A stretch of DNA of 64,000 nt from an archaeon. Its GTDB lineage: Archaea; Nanobdellota; Nanobdellia; Woesearchaeales; GW2011-AR9. Positions 9,505 through 18,235 of this stretch are shown here, in pieces. A program made the translations under genes and the position numbers. The DNA is taken from NCBI GenBank assembly GCA_018670085.1, contig JABHRS010000007.1, positions 1-64,000 of the forward strand. The letters are read 5' to 3'. The notes beneath the pieces are model-generated. The model made no database searches. It was not told the DNA's origin and worked only from the letters and a program-made list of their open reading frames with translations. Every line of letters starts with the position of its first letter. The first letter of the stretch is position 1.

Positions 9505-9654
9505 AACTAGATTATTTTTTTCGCTTGTTTTTCTGAACTCTTTTTGTTGATTTAATAAATAATGGGACTTGTTAACCTGGTTTTAAATTTTAGTTATTTT
9601 ACTTTTAACTAGTATATATTTATAAAGTTTTAATGTCCGTAAATATTCATAAAC

Positions 9655-11679
9655 ATGGTAGAAACTATTGAAAAGCGAGATGGCAGAACTGTTCCTTTTT
9701 CACAGAGTAAAGTGACCACGGCTATTTGTAAAGCGTTTGCTAGTGTTGGGAAGGAAGATGCTCAAATTTGTCAATTATTAAGCGATATGATTGTTGATTA
9801 TGTAGAACTAGCTGGAAACGAACCAACTCATATTGAAGATATTCAAGATTTAATTGAAAAGGCCTTGATGGAAGAAGGTCACACTGATGTTGCTCGAAAT
9901 TTTATACTGTACAGATATCAACGAAAACAATTTCGCGAAGCAAAAGCTCATGCGGGCGTAACTGATGATTGTAAACTGGGACTTAATGCAATTAGAATTT
10001 TAGAATCAAGATATTTGCATCGAAATGAAAAAGGAGATGTTACCGAAACACCTCGGCAATTATTTGAACGGGTTGCAAGACATGTAGCACTTGCTGAGCG
10101 TAAGTTAAACGGAGATGAAGGAAAATATCGTGAATTATTTTTACAGATGATGCTCAATTTGGAATTTTTACCAAACTCTCCAATGTTTATGAATGCAGGT
10201 AAACGTGGAGGATTGTTAAGTAGTTGTTATGTTCTGCCACTTGAAGACAGTACCGAAGGAATTTTTACAACTCTTAAAGACGCAGTTATTATTCATAAAC
10301 GAGGAGCTGGAACTGGTTTTAGTTTTTCTTCTATTCGACCAAAACGTGATAGTGTTCGTGGAATGCCAGGACTTGCTTCAGGGCCAATCTCTTTTTTGAA
10401 GATATTTGATAGAGCAACTTCGGAAATAAAACAAGGAGCACGTCGTGCTGGTGGAAATATGGCTATTCTCAGAGTTGATCATCCAGACATTATTGATTTT
10501 ATCACAATAAAGGATGAAAGAGATACAGTTTCAAATTATAACTTGTCAGTTGGAATTACAACAGAGTTTATGCATGCGTTAAAACGTCGTAGCGATTATA
10601 ATTTATATGATCCAAGGACAGGTGAAGTTTGTGGAACACTTAATTCTAAACGTATTTTTGATCTAATTGGTTTGATGGCTTGGAAAAATGGAGATCCAGG
10701 AATTGTATTTTTGGATCGAATGAATAATGAGCGAAGTAATCCAACTCCAAACCTTGGTGTTTGTGAAACTACAAGCCCTTGTGGTGAATATCCACTTTTA
10801 GCTTATGAATCTGTAATCTTAGGTTCAGTTAATTTGTCAAAACATTTAAAGGGAGAAGGGTCTGCGCGTGAAGTAGACTTTGAAAAATTAGGACGCACTG
10901 TGCATTTGGCAGTCAGATTCTTAGACGATGCAACTGAATTAAACGGATTTCCATTAAGGCAAACACGTGAAATTGTTTCTGGAAATAGAAAGATTGGGCT
11001 TTCTATAATGGGATTTGCAGATTTATTATTTATGCTTCGAATTCCATATAACTCCAGAAAGGCTTTGAATTTAGCTGAAAAAATAATGGAATATATCCAA
11101 ACTGAAGCTAGGGCTTCTTCAAGAGAACTTGCTAAAGAAAGAGGAGTGTTTTTGAATTTTGATGAATCTTTACTCAAGGATAAAGGGGCTGAGTATAAAC
11201 AAAGGAATGCAACTCTCACAGCTATTTCACCAACTGGAACAATTTCACTAGTTGCATCATGTAGCCCATCAATTGAACCAATTTATGGAATTTCTTTTTT
11301 GCGTAAGACTGCTCGTTTTGAATTTTTAGAAGTGAACCCTTATTTTGAGGAAGTAGCTAAAGAGCAAGGATTTTATTCAGAAGAAATGTTTAGGAGAATT
11401 GCTGGACGATCATCCATTCAAGAGGTACAAGGAATTCCAGATGACGTAAAAAAAGTGTTTGTAACAGCAATGGATTTATCTCCAGATGATCATGTTAAAA
11501 TGCAAGCTGCTTTTCAAAAACATTTAGACTGTGCTGTTTCTAAAACAGTGAATTTTCCAAATAGTGCTTCAGTTGATGAAATTCAAAGAGTGTTTATGCT
11601 TGCATATGAACTTGGATGTAAGGGGATTACAGTTTATCGAGATGGAAGCCGAGATGTGCAGGTTTTGAACAGTAGGTAA
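9655..11679 (+). CDS. nrdJ: Adenosylcobalamin-dependent (class II) ribonucleotide reductase
   Basis: This enzyme reduces ribonucleotides to deoxyribonucleotides using a thiyl radical generated from adenosylcobalamin. Residues 1-90 are an ATP-cone regulatory domain (starting VETIEKRDGRTVPFSQSKV). The catalytic barrel follows with NSPMFMNAG, SSCYVLPLEDS, HKRGAGTGFSFSSIRPKRD, ETTSPCGEYP (active-site Cys region) and SPTGTISLVASCSPSIEP. The protein stops at DGSRDVQVLNSR, so the C-terminal Cys-pair tail of many class II enzymes is absent. TTTATAAAG at about 9618-9626 is the promoter. The adjacent cobalamin adenosyltransferase fits its cofactor need. The class II assignment rests on the overall motif set and on the neighbour. 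Confidence 0.9.
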   Translation: MVETIEKRDGRTVPFSQSKVTTAICKAFASVGKEDAQICQLLSDMIVDYVELAGNEPTHIEDIQDLIEKALMEEGHTDVARNFILYRYQRKQFREAKAHAGVTDDCKLGLNAIRILESRYLHRNEKGDVTETPRQLFERVARHVALAERKLNGDEGKYRELFLQMMLNLEFLPNSPMFMNAGKRGGLLSSCYVLPLEDSTEGIFTTLKDAVIIHKRGAGTGFSFSSIRPKRDSVRGMPGLASGPISFLKIFDRATSEIKQGARRAGGNMAILRVDHPDIIDFITIKDERDTVSNYNLSVGITTEFMHALKRRSDYNLYDPRTGEVCGTLNSKRIFDLIGLMAWKNGDPGIVFLDRMNNERSNPTPNLGVCETTSPCGEYPLLAYESVILGSVNLSKHLKGEGSAREVDFEKLGRTVHLAVRFLDDATELNGFPLRQTREIVSGNRKIGLSIMGFADLLFMLRIPYNSRKALNLAEKIMEYIQTEARASSRELAKERGVFLNFDESLLKDKGAEYKQRNATLTAISPTGTISLVASCSPSIEPIYGISFLRKTARFEFLEVNPYFEEVAKEQGFYSEEMFRRIAGRSSIQEVQGIPDDVKKVFVTAMDLSPDDHVKMQAAFQKHLDCAVSKTVNFPNSASVDEIQRVFMLAYELGCKGITVYRDGSRDVQVLNSR

Positions 11680-11714
11680 TTTTTGTTTATAATAAAAATA
11701 ATCATAATAATAAA

Positions 11715-12350
11715 ATGGAAAGAGTAGGAAAAGTTCAGGTTTATACAGGAGATGGGAAGGGTAAAACTACAGCTTCACTAGGTCTTGCTATGCGTGCCAT
11801 TGGTCAAGGATTCAAAGTTTTTATGATTCAATTTATGAAAGGTGGCTCTTACACTGGTGAGTATGTAGCAGCTTCTAATTATTTGCCAAATTTTTCGATT
11901 GTTCAATACGGTAGGCATTGTATTAAACAACAAAAGCAAATGAAAATGAAAGGATTTTTTGATTTGACTAAAGTTGAGCAGAAAAGTAAATTGTTTGATT
12001 ATATTCGTGATGATATTGAATGTGGAAGTTGCAGATTTTGTTTTCTAAATGATGATATTCAAAAGGATTATTGTGAGGAAGCTTTGAAGCATGCGATGGA
12101 AGTTGTAGAAAGTGGTGAACATCATTTGGTGATTCTTGATGAAATTAATGTGGCCCTGCAACTTGGAATGATTAAAGAATCACATGTTTTGGATTTGATT
12201 TCAAAAAAACCAGAACATGTAGAATTAATATTAACTGGCCGAGGAGTTCCTGATTCAATAAAGGAAGCAGCTGACTTGGTGACTGAGATGAAATTGCATA
12301 AACATTATTTTAATGATGGTGTTAATGCAAGGCGCGGGATAGAGTATTGA
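11715..12350 (+). CDS. cobO: Cob(I)alamin adenosyltransferase, CobO/CobA type
   Basis: This P-loop enzyme transfers the adenosyl group of ATP to cob(I)alamin or corrinoid. The N-terminus holds VQVYTGDGKGKTTASLGLA (Walker A) and FKVFMIQFMKGG. LVILDEINVAL is the Walker-B-like segment, and ELILTGRGVP near residue 175 is typical of the CobA/CobO/BtuR family. An unusual Cys cluster (ECGSCRFCFLNDD then YC) sits at about residues 98-118. TTTATAATA at 11686-11694 drives a leaderless start at 11715. It follows nrdJ by 35 bases, and its stop lies 2 bases before the next ATG, so it is probably co-transcribed with the two genes downstream. Confidence 0.88.
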   Translation: MERVGKVQVYTGDGKGKTTASLGLAMRAIGQGFKVFMIQFMKGGSYTGEYVAASNYLPNFSIVQYGRHCIKQQKQMKMKGFFDLTKVEQKSKLFDYIRDDIECGSCRFCFLNDDIQKDYCEEALKHAMEVVESGEHHLVILDEINVALQLGMIKESHVLDLISKKPEHVELILTGRGVPDSIKEAADLVTEMKLHKHYFNDGVNARRGIEY

Positions 12351-12352
12351 GA

Positions 12353-12790
12353 ATGGTTTCTTTAGTTAATTTTAAAGATGATTTAGGATCAATTTTGTCT
12401 GGTGCAAGAAGACTTAGTTTGGCAGTTTCTACTGGAGATGCTATGCCTCAAGTTTCATTGATGCAATTTGTTGTTGGTTCTGAATTTAGAATTTTTATGA
12501 AATTTTTTAGTAGTTCTAGGAAATTTTCTGTCTTGAAAGAGAATAAAAGTGCTGCAATTTGTGTTTATGATAATCCTAAATATACTCAAATGGAAGGCAC
12601 TGTTGATTTTATTGATTCAGTTGAGGTTATAGACGCTGTGAAGAATTTATTTTTAGAAAAGTATGGTGATTCTGAGCAAATGAAATTGTATCTTGCAGAC
12701 AAATCTTTAGTGTTTGTGGAATTTGTTCCGAAAGCAGCAAAATGCAGGTTGAGGGAAAGTTATCCGTTTGGATCAAAAGTATTATTTTAG
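12353..12790 (+). CDS. Pyridoxamine 5'-phosphate oxidase-like flavin-binding-fold protein
   Basis: The 145-residue protein has the order of a split-barrel PPOX-type domain: an N-terminal helix, ARRLSLAVSTGDAMPQVSLM, then FRIFMKFFSSSRKFSVLKEN, KSAAICVYDN and MEGTVDFIDSVEV. These match the general stress protein/FMN-binding group, where a conserved K/SRK-type segment contacts the flavin phosphate. The ORF track begins at a TTG (12347); the ATG at 12353 directly follows the cobO stop, suggesting coupling. The cofactor (FMN, F420 or haem) and substrate cannot be told from sequence alone. Confidence 0.65.
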   Translation: MVSLVNFKDDLGSILSGARRLSLAVSTGDAMPQVSLMQFVVGSEFRIFMKFFSSSRKFSVLKENKSAAICVYDNPKYTQMEGTVDFIDSVEVIDAVKNLFLEKYGDSEQMKLYLADKSLVFVEFVPKAAKCRLRESYPFGSKVLF

Positions 12791-12800
12791 GTGAAGGAAG

Positions 12801-13244
12801 ATGAAAAAAGGAATAGATTACCCCGGAGTTACTGTAGTGTTTATGTGCCACGATGGTGCTGGTAACTTTCTTTTGAATAAAAGGTCAGTTAATTGTCGTG
12901 ATGAACATGGGAAATGGGATGCTGGCGGTGGTGGTGTAGATTTAGGAGAAGGTGTTATTGAAACTTTAACCAAAGAAATCACTGAAGAATATGGGACTGA
13001 AATTTTAGATCATGAGTTTTTAGGATATCGTGATTGTCATCGGGTACATAATGAAAATAAGACTCATTGGATTGCATTGGACTTTTTGGTACATGTAGAT
13101 CGTAGCAAAGTTGTAAATAATGAACCTCATAAATTTGATGAAATTGGGTGGTTTAAGTGGGGAGAGTTCCCTGAACCTCGACATTCATTGTTTCCTCTGT
13201 TTTTTGATACACACAAAGAACAGTTGAGTCGGTTTGAGAAATGA
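12801..13244 (+). CDS. NUDIX hydrolase
   Basis: The 147-residue protein carries a NUDIX box at residues about 47-69 (GGGVDLGEGVIETLTKEITE then EYG). It fits G-x5-E-x7-[R]E-x2-E-E-x-G except that Lys replaces the usual Arg before the first catalytic Glu. The N-terminal GVTVVFMCHDGAGNFLLNKRS and the C-terminal KFDEIGWFKWGEFPEP also fit the family, whose members hydrolyse nucleoside diphosphates linked to another moiety. GGTGAAGGAAG before the ATG is a strong ribosome binding site, and the gene follows the PPOX-like gene by 10 bases, probably in the cobO operon. Substrate unknown. Confidence 0.85.
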   Translation: MKKGIDYPGVTVVFMCHDGAGNFLLNKRSVNCRDEHGKWDAGGGGVDLGEGVIETLTKEITEEYGTEILDHEFLGYRDCHRVHNENKTHWIALDFLVHVDRSKVVNNEPHKFDEIGWFKWGEFPEPRHSLFPLFFDTHKEQLSRFEK

Positions 13245-13348
13245 TCGTGCTTATTTTATTCTTTTGAGTAAATTATATAAACGAATTTTACTTTCTTTTA
13301 TTATTAGTTTTGTAATATTAAAAATAATAACACTTAATCAAATAATAA

Positions 13349-14536
13349 CTAAAACTCTTCAATCTCAAGCTTTCCTTTCTTACTCTTAATCACATAATTT
13401 TCAAGTTCGGAAAAACCTGTCATCTCAGTAACTAATTTTGGTAAGATAATTCTTTCACCTTTAAACTGTAAATTTGTAATTAATTCACTCTTATTAGCTT
13501 CTTTATTTTTCATCTCTTTAATCACAGCCTGTTTGTGCATATCAGCTTCAGTACTTAAATTTGCAATTGTTTGTTGGTACATATGTTTTGCAATTTCTCT
13601 TGCGACATTAATTCCAGAAGCTGCTGTGATCCCTTGCAGACCAGGGGAGATATTTGCTTCAATTACAACTGAACCAAGTGGTCCTTCTAAAATATCAACT
13701 CCACAAATATCTGCACCTAATGCTCTGGCGGTCTTAATTGCAAGAGTTTTTGTTTCGCGATTAACAGCAACTAATTGTCCTGATCCACCTGCATGAATAT
13801 TTGCACGCTTTTCATCAGTTGTTGCTTTTCGCTCCATTCCAGCAATAGCTCTGTCACCAATTACAATTACTCGCAAATCAGTTCCACCAGTTTCGACGTA
13901 CTCTTGGATGATAAATGGTTGATTTAATGCACCTAGTGCATCTAGTAATGAAGATGCTGAAGAAATACTGTCTGCAAACATCACGCCTTTTCCTTGTGTA
14001 CCTTCTGGAAATTTCATTACAATAGGATAATTTACTTTTTTTAGAAGTTTTTTTGCGGATTCAATATTAGGTGATACATATGTTTTTGGCATTGGAATAT
14101 CATGTTGTTGAAGTGCCAAATGCGTTAGAAGCTTATTATGAACAATTGTAAAAGATGCTGCTGGCAGAGGGATAAATGGTACTTTCCCTTCTAGCATACT
14201 AGTTATTGATCTGAGTAAATGTTTGTAGCGAAATGAACCTTTAATGTATAGACAATCATAGTATGGTAGATTTTTTCCCTGATAGAATACTCCTGCGTTT
14301 TTTCCGAGAATAACTTCCATCTCCTTTAGTTGGATCATATCAACTTGTTCAAAGAATTCACCAAGTGCTTCAGCTGTCATTTTTGAACTTTTGGAACCAA
14401 GAGAAATAACTCCTGCTTTTAATCCATTTTGAATTTGAGGGGCAGCAGTTTTTTTCTCAGAATTTTTTGATGCTTCTAACTCTTTAGCATCATGTGCCCT
14501 TGCTTCTTCTACTAGTTGCTCTGTTGAAAGTCCCAT
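13349..14536 (-). CDS. RimK-like ATP-grasp ligase
   Basis: The 395-residue protein has about 40 N-terminal charged residues, then a RimK N-terminal region (GVISLGSKSSKMTAEALGEF). The ATP-grasp core follows from about 130 to 320: NKLLTHLALQQHDIPMPKTY, YPIVMKFPEGTQGKGVMFAD, QPFIIQEYVETGGTDLRVIV, and the metal/ATP segment VDILEGPLGSVVIEANISPG. This family adds Glu or other amino acids to peptides, proteins or cofactors. The aspartic-protease-fold protein just upstream on the same strand is the usual genomic companion of RimK-type ligases. About 60 extra residues follow the core. The substrate is not predictable here. Confidence 0.85.
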   Translation of the reverse strand: MGLSTEQLVEEARAHDAKELEASKNSEKKTAAPQIQNGLKAGVISLGSKSSKMTAEALGEFFEQVDMIQLKEMEVILGKNAGVFYQGKNLPYYDCLYIKGSFRYKHLLRSITSMLEGKVPFIPLPAASFTIVHNKLLTHLALQQHDIPMPKTYVSPNIESAKKLLKKVNYPIVMKFPEGTQGKGVMFADSISSASSLLDALGALNQPFIIQEYVETGGTDLRVIVIGDRAIAGMERKATTDEKRANIHAGGSGQLVAVNRETKTLAIKTARALGADICGVDILEGPLGSVVIEANISPGLQGITAASGINVAREIAKHMYQQTIANLSTEADMHKQAVIKEMKNKEANKSELITNLQFKGERIILPKLVTEMTGFSELENYVIKSKKGKLEIEEF

Positions 14537-14601
14537 ATTTTTTCTCGTTATTTTTCTGGTGAAATTTTTATTTTTTTATTTTTATTTTTTTAAATGTTTT
14601 A

Positions 14602-14958
14602 TTAATCAATTAATGGATCAACTAAAAATGTTCCTTGTTTTAGATGATTCTGGCCGATTAGTACAGGATACTTCATCGCTTTTCTGTCTGCTAATGAAAA
14701 TTCTCCTTCAATATTATTCCCTTGAATCTTGGCAATTGCTCTAACTACTGGTCTGCGTTTTTTTCCACTAGCACTTTTGACTAATTTTTCTCTAATAATT
14801 GGACCAATTTGAAGTTTTCCAGCCAAATCAATATCAATTGAGGAAATAGTAGCCCCAGTATCAATTCTTGCGATAACTGTTTTTGTTGGAGCGTCTTTTT
14901 TATTGCTTGCAAAGATAGTAATCTCTGCTGTAAGGCCTAGGATTGGTCTTTTTGTCAT
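14602..14958 (-). CDS. RimK-associated retropepsin-like protein (putative ATP-dependent zinc protease family)
   Basis: The 118-residue protein begins KRPILGLTAEITI and contains ARIDTGATISSIDIDLA, the DTGA aspartic-protease signature. It continues with RPVVRAIAKIQG and MKYPVLIGQNHLKQGTFLVD, the pattern of PF05618 (putative ATP-dependent zinc protease / RimB-like). One such chain would need to dimerise to build a retropepsin-type active site. It precedes the RimK-like ligase on the same strand with a 65-base gap. Members often sit beside RimK ligases, and a joint role in adding and trimming amino-acid tails is the likely inference. Confidence 0.8.
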   Translation of the reverse strand: MTKRPILGLTAEITIFASNKKDAPTKTVIARIDTGATISSIDIDLAGKLQIGPIIREKLVKSASGKKRRPVVRAIAKIQGNNIEGEFSLADRKAMKYPVLIGQNHLKQGTFLVDPLID

Positions 14959-15065
14959 CTTAGCTTATCTTTTGCTTATAGCTATTTAAGGATTTTGTCT
15001 ATATCATAAATATATCTGCATTTTGTAGTAATGTTTTTTAAAGAATACTGAATTTTGAGTTAAAT

Positions 15066-15323
15066 ATGGCAGAACTTGAAATGAACTTGGAGATGGAGCA
15101 GCTTTATGATTCGATAGAATCTGAGGGGCATCAGAAAATTATGATCCAATTGCCAGATGGTTTGAAACCAAAAGCAAAAGAGATTCAAATTGACTTGTTA
15201 TCTAGGTTTCCAGAGTTAAAGATTACTTTTTGGGCAGGAGATTGTTATGGTGCTTGTGATACACCTCAGGTTACTGGATTTGATCTGTTTGTAGCTTTTG
15301 GGCATTCTAAATGGAAGTATTGA
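15066..15323 (+). pseudogene. dph2: Truncated diphthamide synthase Dph2 (N-terminal part only)
   Basis: The 85-residue ORF shows the Dph2 N-terminus: IMIQLPDGLKPKAKEIQIDL and FWAGDCYGACDTP, which includes the first iron-sulfur cysteine, followed by DLFVAFGHSKW. Full archaeal Dph2 is several times longer (roughly 330 residues) with three domains each supplying a Cys. Here a stop follows GHSKWKY, and about 100 bases of AT-rich sequence with no continuation in any frame separate it from uS10. The remaining domains are therefore missing, and the product cannot form the [4Fe-4S] site that starts diphthamide synthesis on EF-2. A second intact copy elsewhere is possible. The coding frame has no internal damage, so truncation may be recent or the short form may be kept. 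Confidence 0.75.
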
Positions 15324-15424
15324 TTGGATTTTTTTGATGATTTCTTTGTGTTCTATAGTTGATTAAAAAGAAATCTAATTAAATAATATCTGTAGAAGAA
15401 AATAATCAATAAAAAAAATAATAA

Positions 15425-15739
15425 TTATACATTAACCATTTCAATCTCAATGTTAAGACCTTCTGGAATAAGAACTCTCATAATAAGACGTAATGTTCTC
15501 TCGTCTGCTGAAACATCAATTAGACGTTTATGAATGTTCATAGAATATCGCTCCCAACTTGCTCTTCCTTCACCATCAGGTGATTTACGAGTGGTTACTT
15601 TAAGTTTCTTTGTTGGAAGTGGAATAGGTCCGCGCATATCAACGCCAGTCTTTTCCACTATCTCTTGGATAGAAGAGGTTACTTGATTAATTTTTGCAAT
15701 CTCTGCAGATGTTAATTTTATTCGTGCTCTTGATGCCAT
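15425..15739 (-). CDS. rps10: Ribosomal protein uS10
   Basis: The 104-residue protein (starting MASRARIKLTSAEIAKINQV) is a full-length uS10 with the family's KTGVDMRGPIPLPTKKLKVT and HKRLIDVSADERTLRLIMRV segments. It is part of the small-subunit head near the A site. It lies downstream of EF-1alpha on the same strand, as in the archaeal str-type operon (EF-1alpha then S10). GAGGAAAACG precedes the ATG as a ribosome binding site. The 150-base gap to EF-1alpha leaves room for a separate promoter. Confidence 0.97.
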   Translation of the reverse strand: MASRARIKLTSAEIAKINQVTSSIQEIVEKTGVDMRGPIPLPTKKLKVTTRKSPDGEGRASWERYSMNIHKRLIDVSADERTLRLIMRVLIPEGLNIEIEMVNV

Positions 15740-15889
15740 TATGCGTTTTCCTCTGTCACTTGTATTTAAACCTTACTGTTTAACCTTTGTTTTTGGTTAA
15801 TTTTTGATCTAAATACGTATTTTGTTTTGTAATTTTGTTTGTTTTGATATTATAAAAAAATAAATAAAAAAATAAAAAGGTAAAAAACC

Positions 15890-17194
15890 TTATTTTGCAT
15901 TAAGATCTTTTTTAACAAGATCAATACACATACCAGCTGCTACAGTTGTTCCGGAATCACGAATAGCGAATCTTGACATCTGTGGGATTTCTCCTTGCTT
16001 CTCAATTACTACTGCCTGAACAGGTCGTAATCTAACAATAGCTGCGTCTCCGTTACGTAGGATATCTTTTCCTTCAGTAACTTCTTGACCAGTAGCTGGG
16101 TTTAACTTTTTCACAATCTCAACAAATTGACAAGCAACTTGTGCGGTGTGAATGTGGAAAACCGGTGTGTATCCAACAGTTACAACAGTTGGGTGGTTCA
16201 TGATAACGATTTGTGCAGTGAACTCAGTTACTACAGATGGTACATTATCTGCGTGTCCAAGAACGTCTCCACGGGCGATATCTTTTTTACCTACTCCACG
16301 TACGTTGAAACCGACATTGTCTCCAGGACCAGCTTCGCTGTGTTGTTCGTGGTGCATTTCAATTGTTTTAACTTCACCAGAAACTCCTTTACCTTCACGG
16401 CCAGGAACGATGATAACTTTGTCACCAATTTTCATTAGTCCAGTTTCAATACGTCCTACAGGAACTACTCCAATTCCAGTAATGTTATACACATCTTGGA
16501 TTGCAAGTCTTAAAGGTAAGTTAGTTGGTTTACCAGGTACTTCAAATTTGTCAACAGCTTGTAATAAAGTGTCTCCAGTCCACCATGGCATGTTCGCTTC
16601 ATCGTTTTTAGTGATGTTTGAACCAGGTAAAGATGCGATTGGTAAAAATCGAAGTTTGTCTACAGGCCATCCTGCAACTTTTGCTTCATTTTTAACTTGT
16701 TCAACAACTTCGTTGTATCTTTTCTCACTCCAGTCTACTCCTGAAATGTCCATCTTGTTAACAGCAACTACTAATTGTCCAACTCCGAAGATTCTGGATA
16801 ATTTTAAGTGCTCTTTAGTTTGTGAGTTAACACCGTCGTTAGCTGCAACTACAATAACTGCACAGTCTGCTTGGGAAGCTCCAGTAATCATATTTTTAAT
16901 GAAGTCCTTGTGGCCAGGTGCGTCGATAATTGTAAAGTAATATTTGTCAGTATGGAACTTTTTGTGAGCAAGATCGATGGTTACTCCACGTTCTTGTTCT
17001 TCTTTTAAGTTATCCATTACGAATGCGAATTCGAAACCTTTTTTACCTAATTGCTCTGCTTTATCTTTTAATTTACGCATAGCTTGTTCGTCAACGTTTC
17101 CTGTATCAAACAGTAATCGTCCAACAGTTGTTGATTTTCCATGATCTACATGACCGATGAAAACCAAGTTAATATGTTCTTTTTCTTTTGCCAT
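15890..17194 (-). CDS. tuf: Translation elongation factor EF-1alpha
   Basis: This GTPase delivers aminoacyl-tRNA to the ribosome. The protein starting [20 protein letters not shown] has G1 GHVDHGKS, the switch region [18 protein letters not shown] and NKMD, then domains 2 and 3 ending [17 protein letters not shown]. Length (434 residues) is normal. The ORF track starts 17 codons earlier, but the ATG at 17192-17194 is preceded by a near-perfect GGAGG ribosome binding site and begins exactly where the family begins. It sits between uS2 and uS10 on the minus strand; its leader contains two hairpins (see separate entry). Confidence 0.97.
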   Translation of the reverse strand: MAKEKEHINLVFIGHVDHGKSTTVGRLLFDTGNVDEQAMRKLKDKAEQLGKKGFEFAFVMDNLKEEQERGVTIDLAHKKFHTDKYYFTIIDAPGHKDFIKNMITGASQADCAVIVVAANDGVNSQTKEHLKLSRIFGVGQLVVAVNKMDISGVDWSEKRYNEVVEQVKNEAKVAGWPVDKLRFLPIASLPGSNITKNDEANMPWWTGDTLLQAVDKFEVPGKPTNLPLRLAIQDVYNITGIGVVPVGRIETGLMKIGDKVIIVPGREGKGVSGEVKTIEMHHEQHSEAGPGDNVGFNVRGVGKKDIARGDVLGHADNVPSVVTEFTAQIVIMNHPTVVTVGYTPVFHIHTAQVACQFVEIVKKLNPATGQEVTEGKDILRNGDAAIVRLRPVQAVVIEKQGEIPQMSRFAIRDSGTTVAAGMCIDLVKKDLNAK

Positions 17195-17245
17195 TTTATT
17201 CTTATTTCCTCCAAAATCGGGTTGGTTGTTTATTTTATTATACAT

Positions 17246-17416
17246 AAAAACGGTTTGAGCCGTTTTTGGTATGCTAAAAATCTTTGATTTTTAACATGAT
17301 TATTATTGTAACCCCTTTCTAACTCGGTTAATACCAGAAAAAATACGAATTTTGTGCATAATTTCTATATAATTTGAGTATAGGCGGTTGGGCTTGGGAT
17401 GGTTTATAAAGGTTTC
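17246..17416 (-). promoter_or_regulatory. EF-1alpha promoter and hairpin-bearing leader region
   Basis: On the minus strand, GAAACC followed by TTTATAAA (17403-17416) is a strong BRE plus TATA box, and a second weaker TATA (AATTATATAG) lies nearer. The implied leader of about 150-190 bases contains two perfect hairpins: AAAAACGG/CCGTTTTT around a 6-base loop at 17246-17267, and TAAAAATC/GATTTTTA at about 17274-17294. The rest of the gap up to uS2 (17417-17589) is AT-rich with no gene seen. A long leader is unusual beside the many leaderless genes here. Confidence 0.5.
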
Positions 17417-17589
17417 TAACAATTCCGTATAAAATGGTGATTTTAGAACCTCAAAATTTTTGTAATTTTTGTAGGTTTCTCTTGTTTTGAGTGGTTTTTA
17501 TGGGAGAATGTTTGGTTTTTAATGATTCAAAATGATTGTATGAAGATTCTAGAAATTTGAATAAAATAAAAAAAATAAAAAAAGAAAGC

Positions 17590-18207
17590 TTACTCTTCTA
17601 CAAAGTCCGCAATTTCATAATTTTCAAGCTCTTGGTCACCACGAAGGATTCCATTTGCTCGTAAATATTCACGGGTTATAATATACAGTAATAATCCAAT
17701 TGATTTTTTTCCTTTGTTGTTTGCAGGAATGATCAAATCTGAATTATTTGGTTCGTTGTTAGTGTCACAGAAAGAAACTACTGGGATTCCTGCTTTACTA
17801 GCATCGACTACTGCGTTTTTATCTGGCCAAGGATCACAAACAATCATCACTTTTGGTTCGAAAAATGTTTCTAAATTTGTGTTGGTTAAGATTCCCGGCG
17901 GATATCTGCCAGTAATAATATTGATTCCAGTTAACTTTTTTAGAATTCTAAGTCCTTTCCAACCGTTTTCACGACGGGAAACTATTAAAATTTCTTCTGG
18001 TTTGTAGTTGCTTAAAAATTTACAAGCAACTCTCATTCTTTCATCAATTTTTTTAAGGTTTAATACACTTAAACCGTCAGGTCTAGTTTTGTAAATAAAC
18101 TCTTTCATATATCTAGTTTTAAACTTGGTCCCGATATGAACTCCTGCTTTGAGGTATTCATTGGTATCGACAAGCAAGTTCTCTTCTTGTTGTGGTTGGT
18201 CTGTCAT
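17590..18207 (-). CDS. rps2: Ribosomal protein uS2
   Basis: The 205-residue protein matches archaeal uS2: VDTNEYLKAGVHIGTKFKT near the N-terminus, DGLSVLNLKKIDERMRVACK, VSRRENGWKG, and FFEPKVMIVCDPWPDKNAV, then GIPVVSFCDTNN and the conserved KGKKSIGLLLYIITREYL. It binds the small subunit between head and body. AGGT precedes the ATG weakly. It stands apart from its usual partners (uS9, RpoN, RpoK, enolase), and its upstream region holds a conspicuous structured element at 18236-18382. Confidence 0.96.
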   Translation of the reverse strand: MTDQPQQEENLLVDTNEYLKAGVHIGTKFKTRYMKEFIYKTRPDGLSVLNLKKIDERMRVACKFLSNYKPEEILIVSRRENGWKGLRILKKLTGINIITGRYPPGILTNTNLETFFEPKVMIVCDPWPDKNAVVDASKAGIPVVSFCDTNNEPNNSDLIIPANNKGKKSIGLLLYIITREYLRANGILRGDQELENYEIADFVEE

Positions 18208-18235
18208 TTTTTGTTTACCTTTTTTGTTTTTATTT

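Noticed and set aside
16152-16940. 262-residue plus-strand ORF
   Set aside because: It is antisense to EF-1alpha, has no start context, and its composition mirrors the codon pattern of the real gene.
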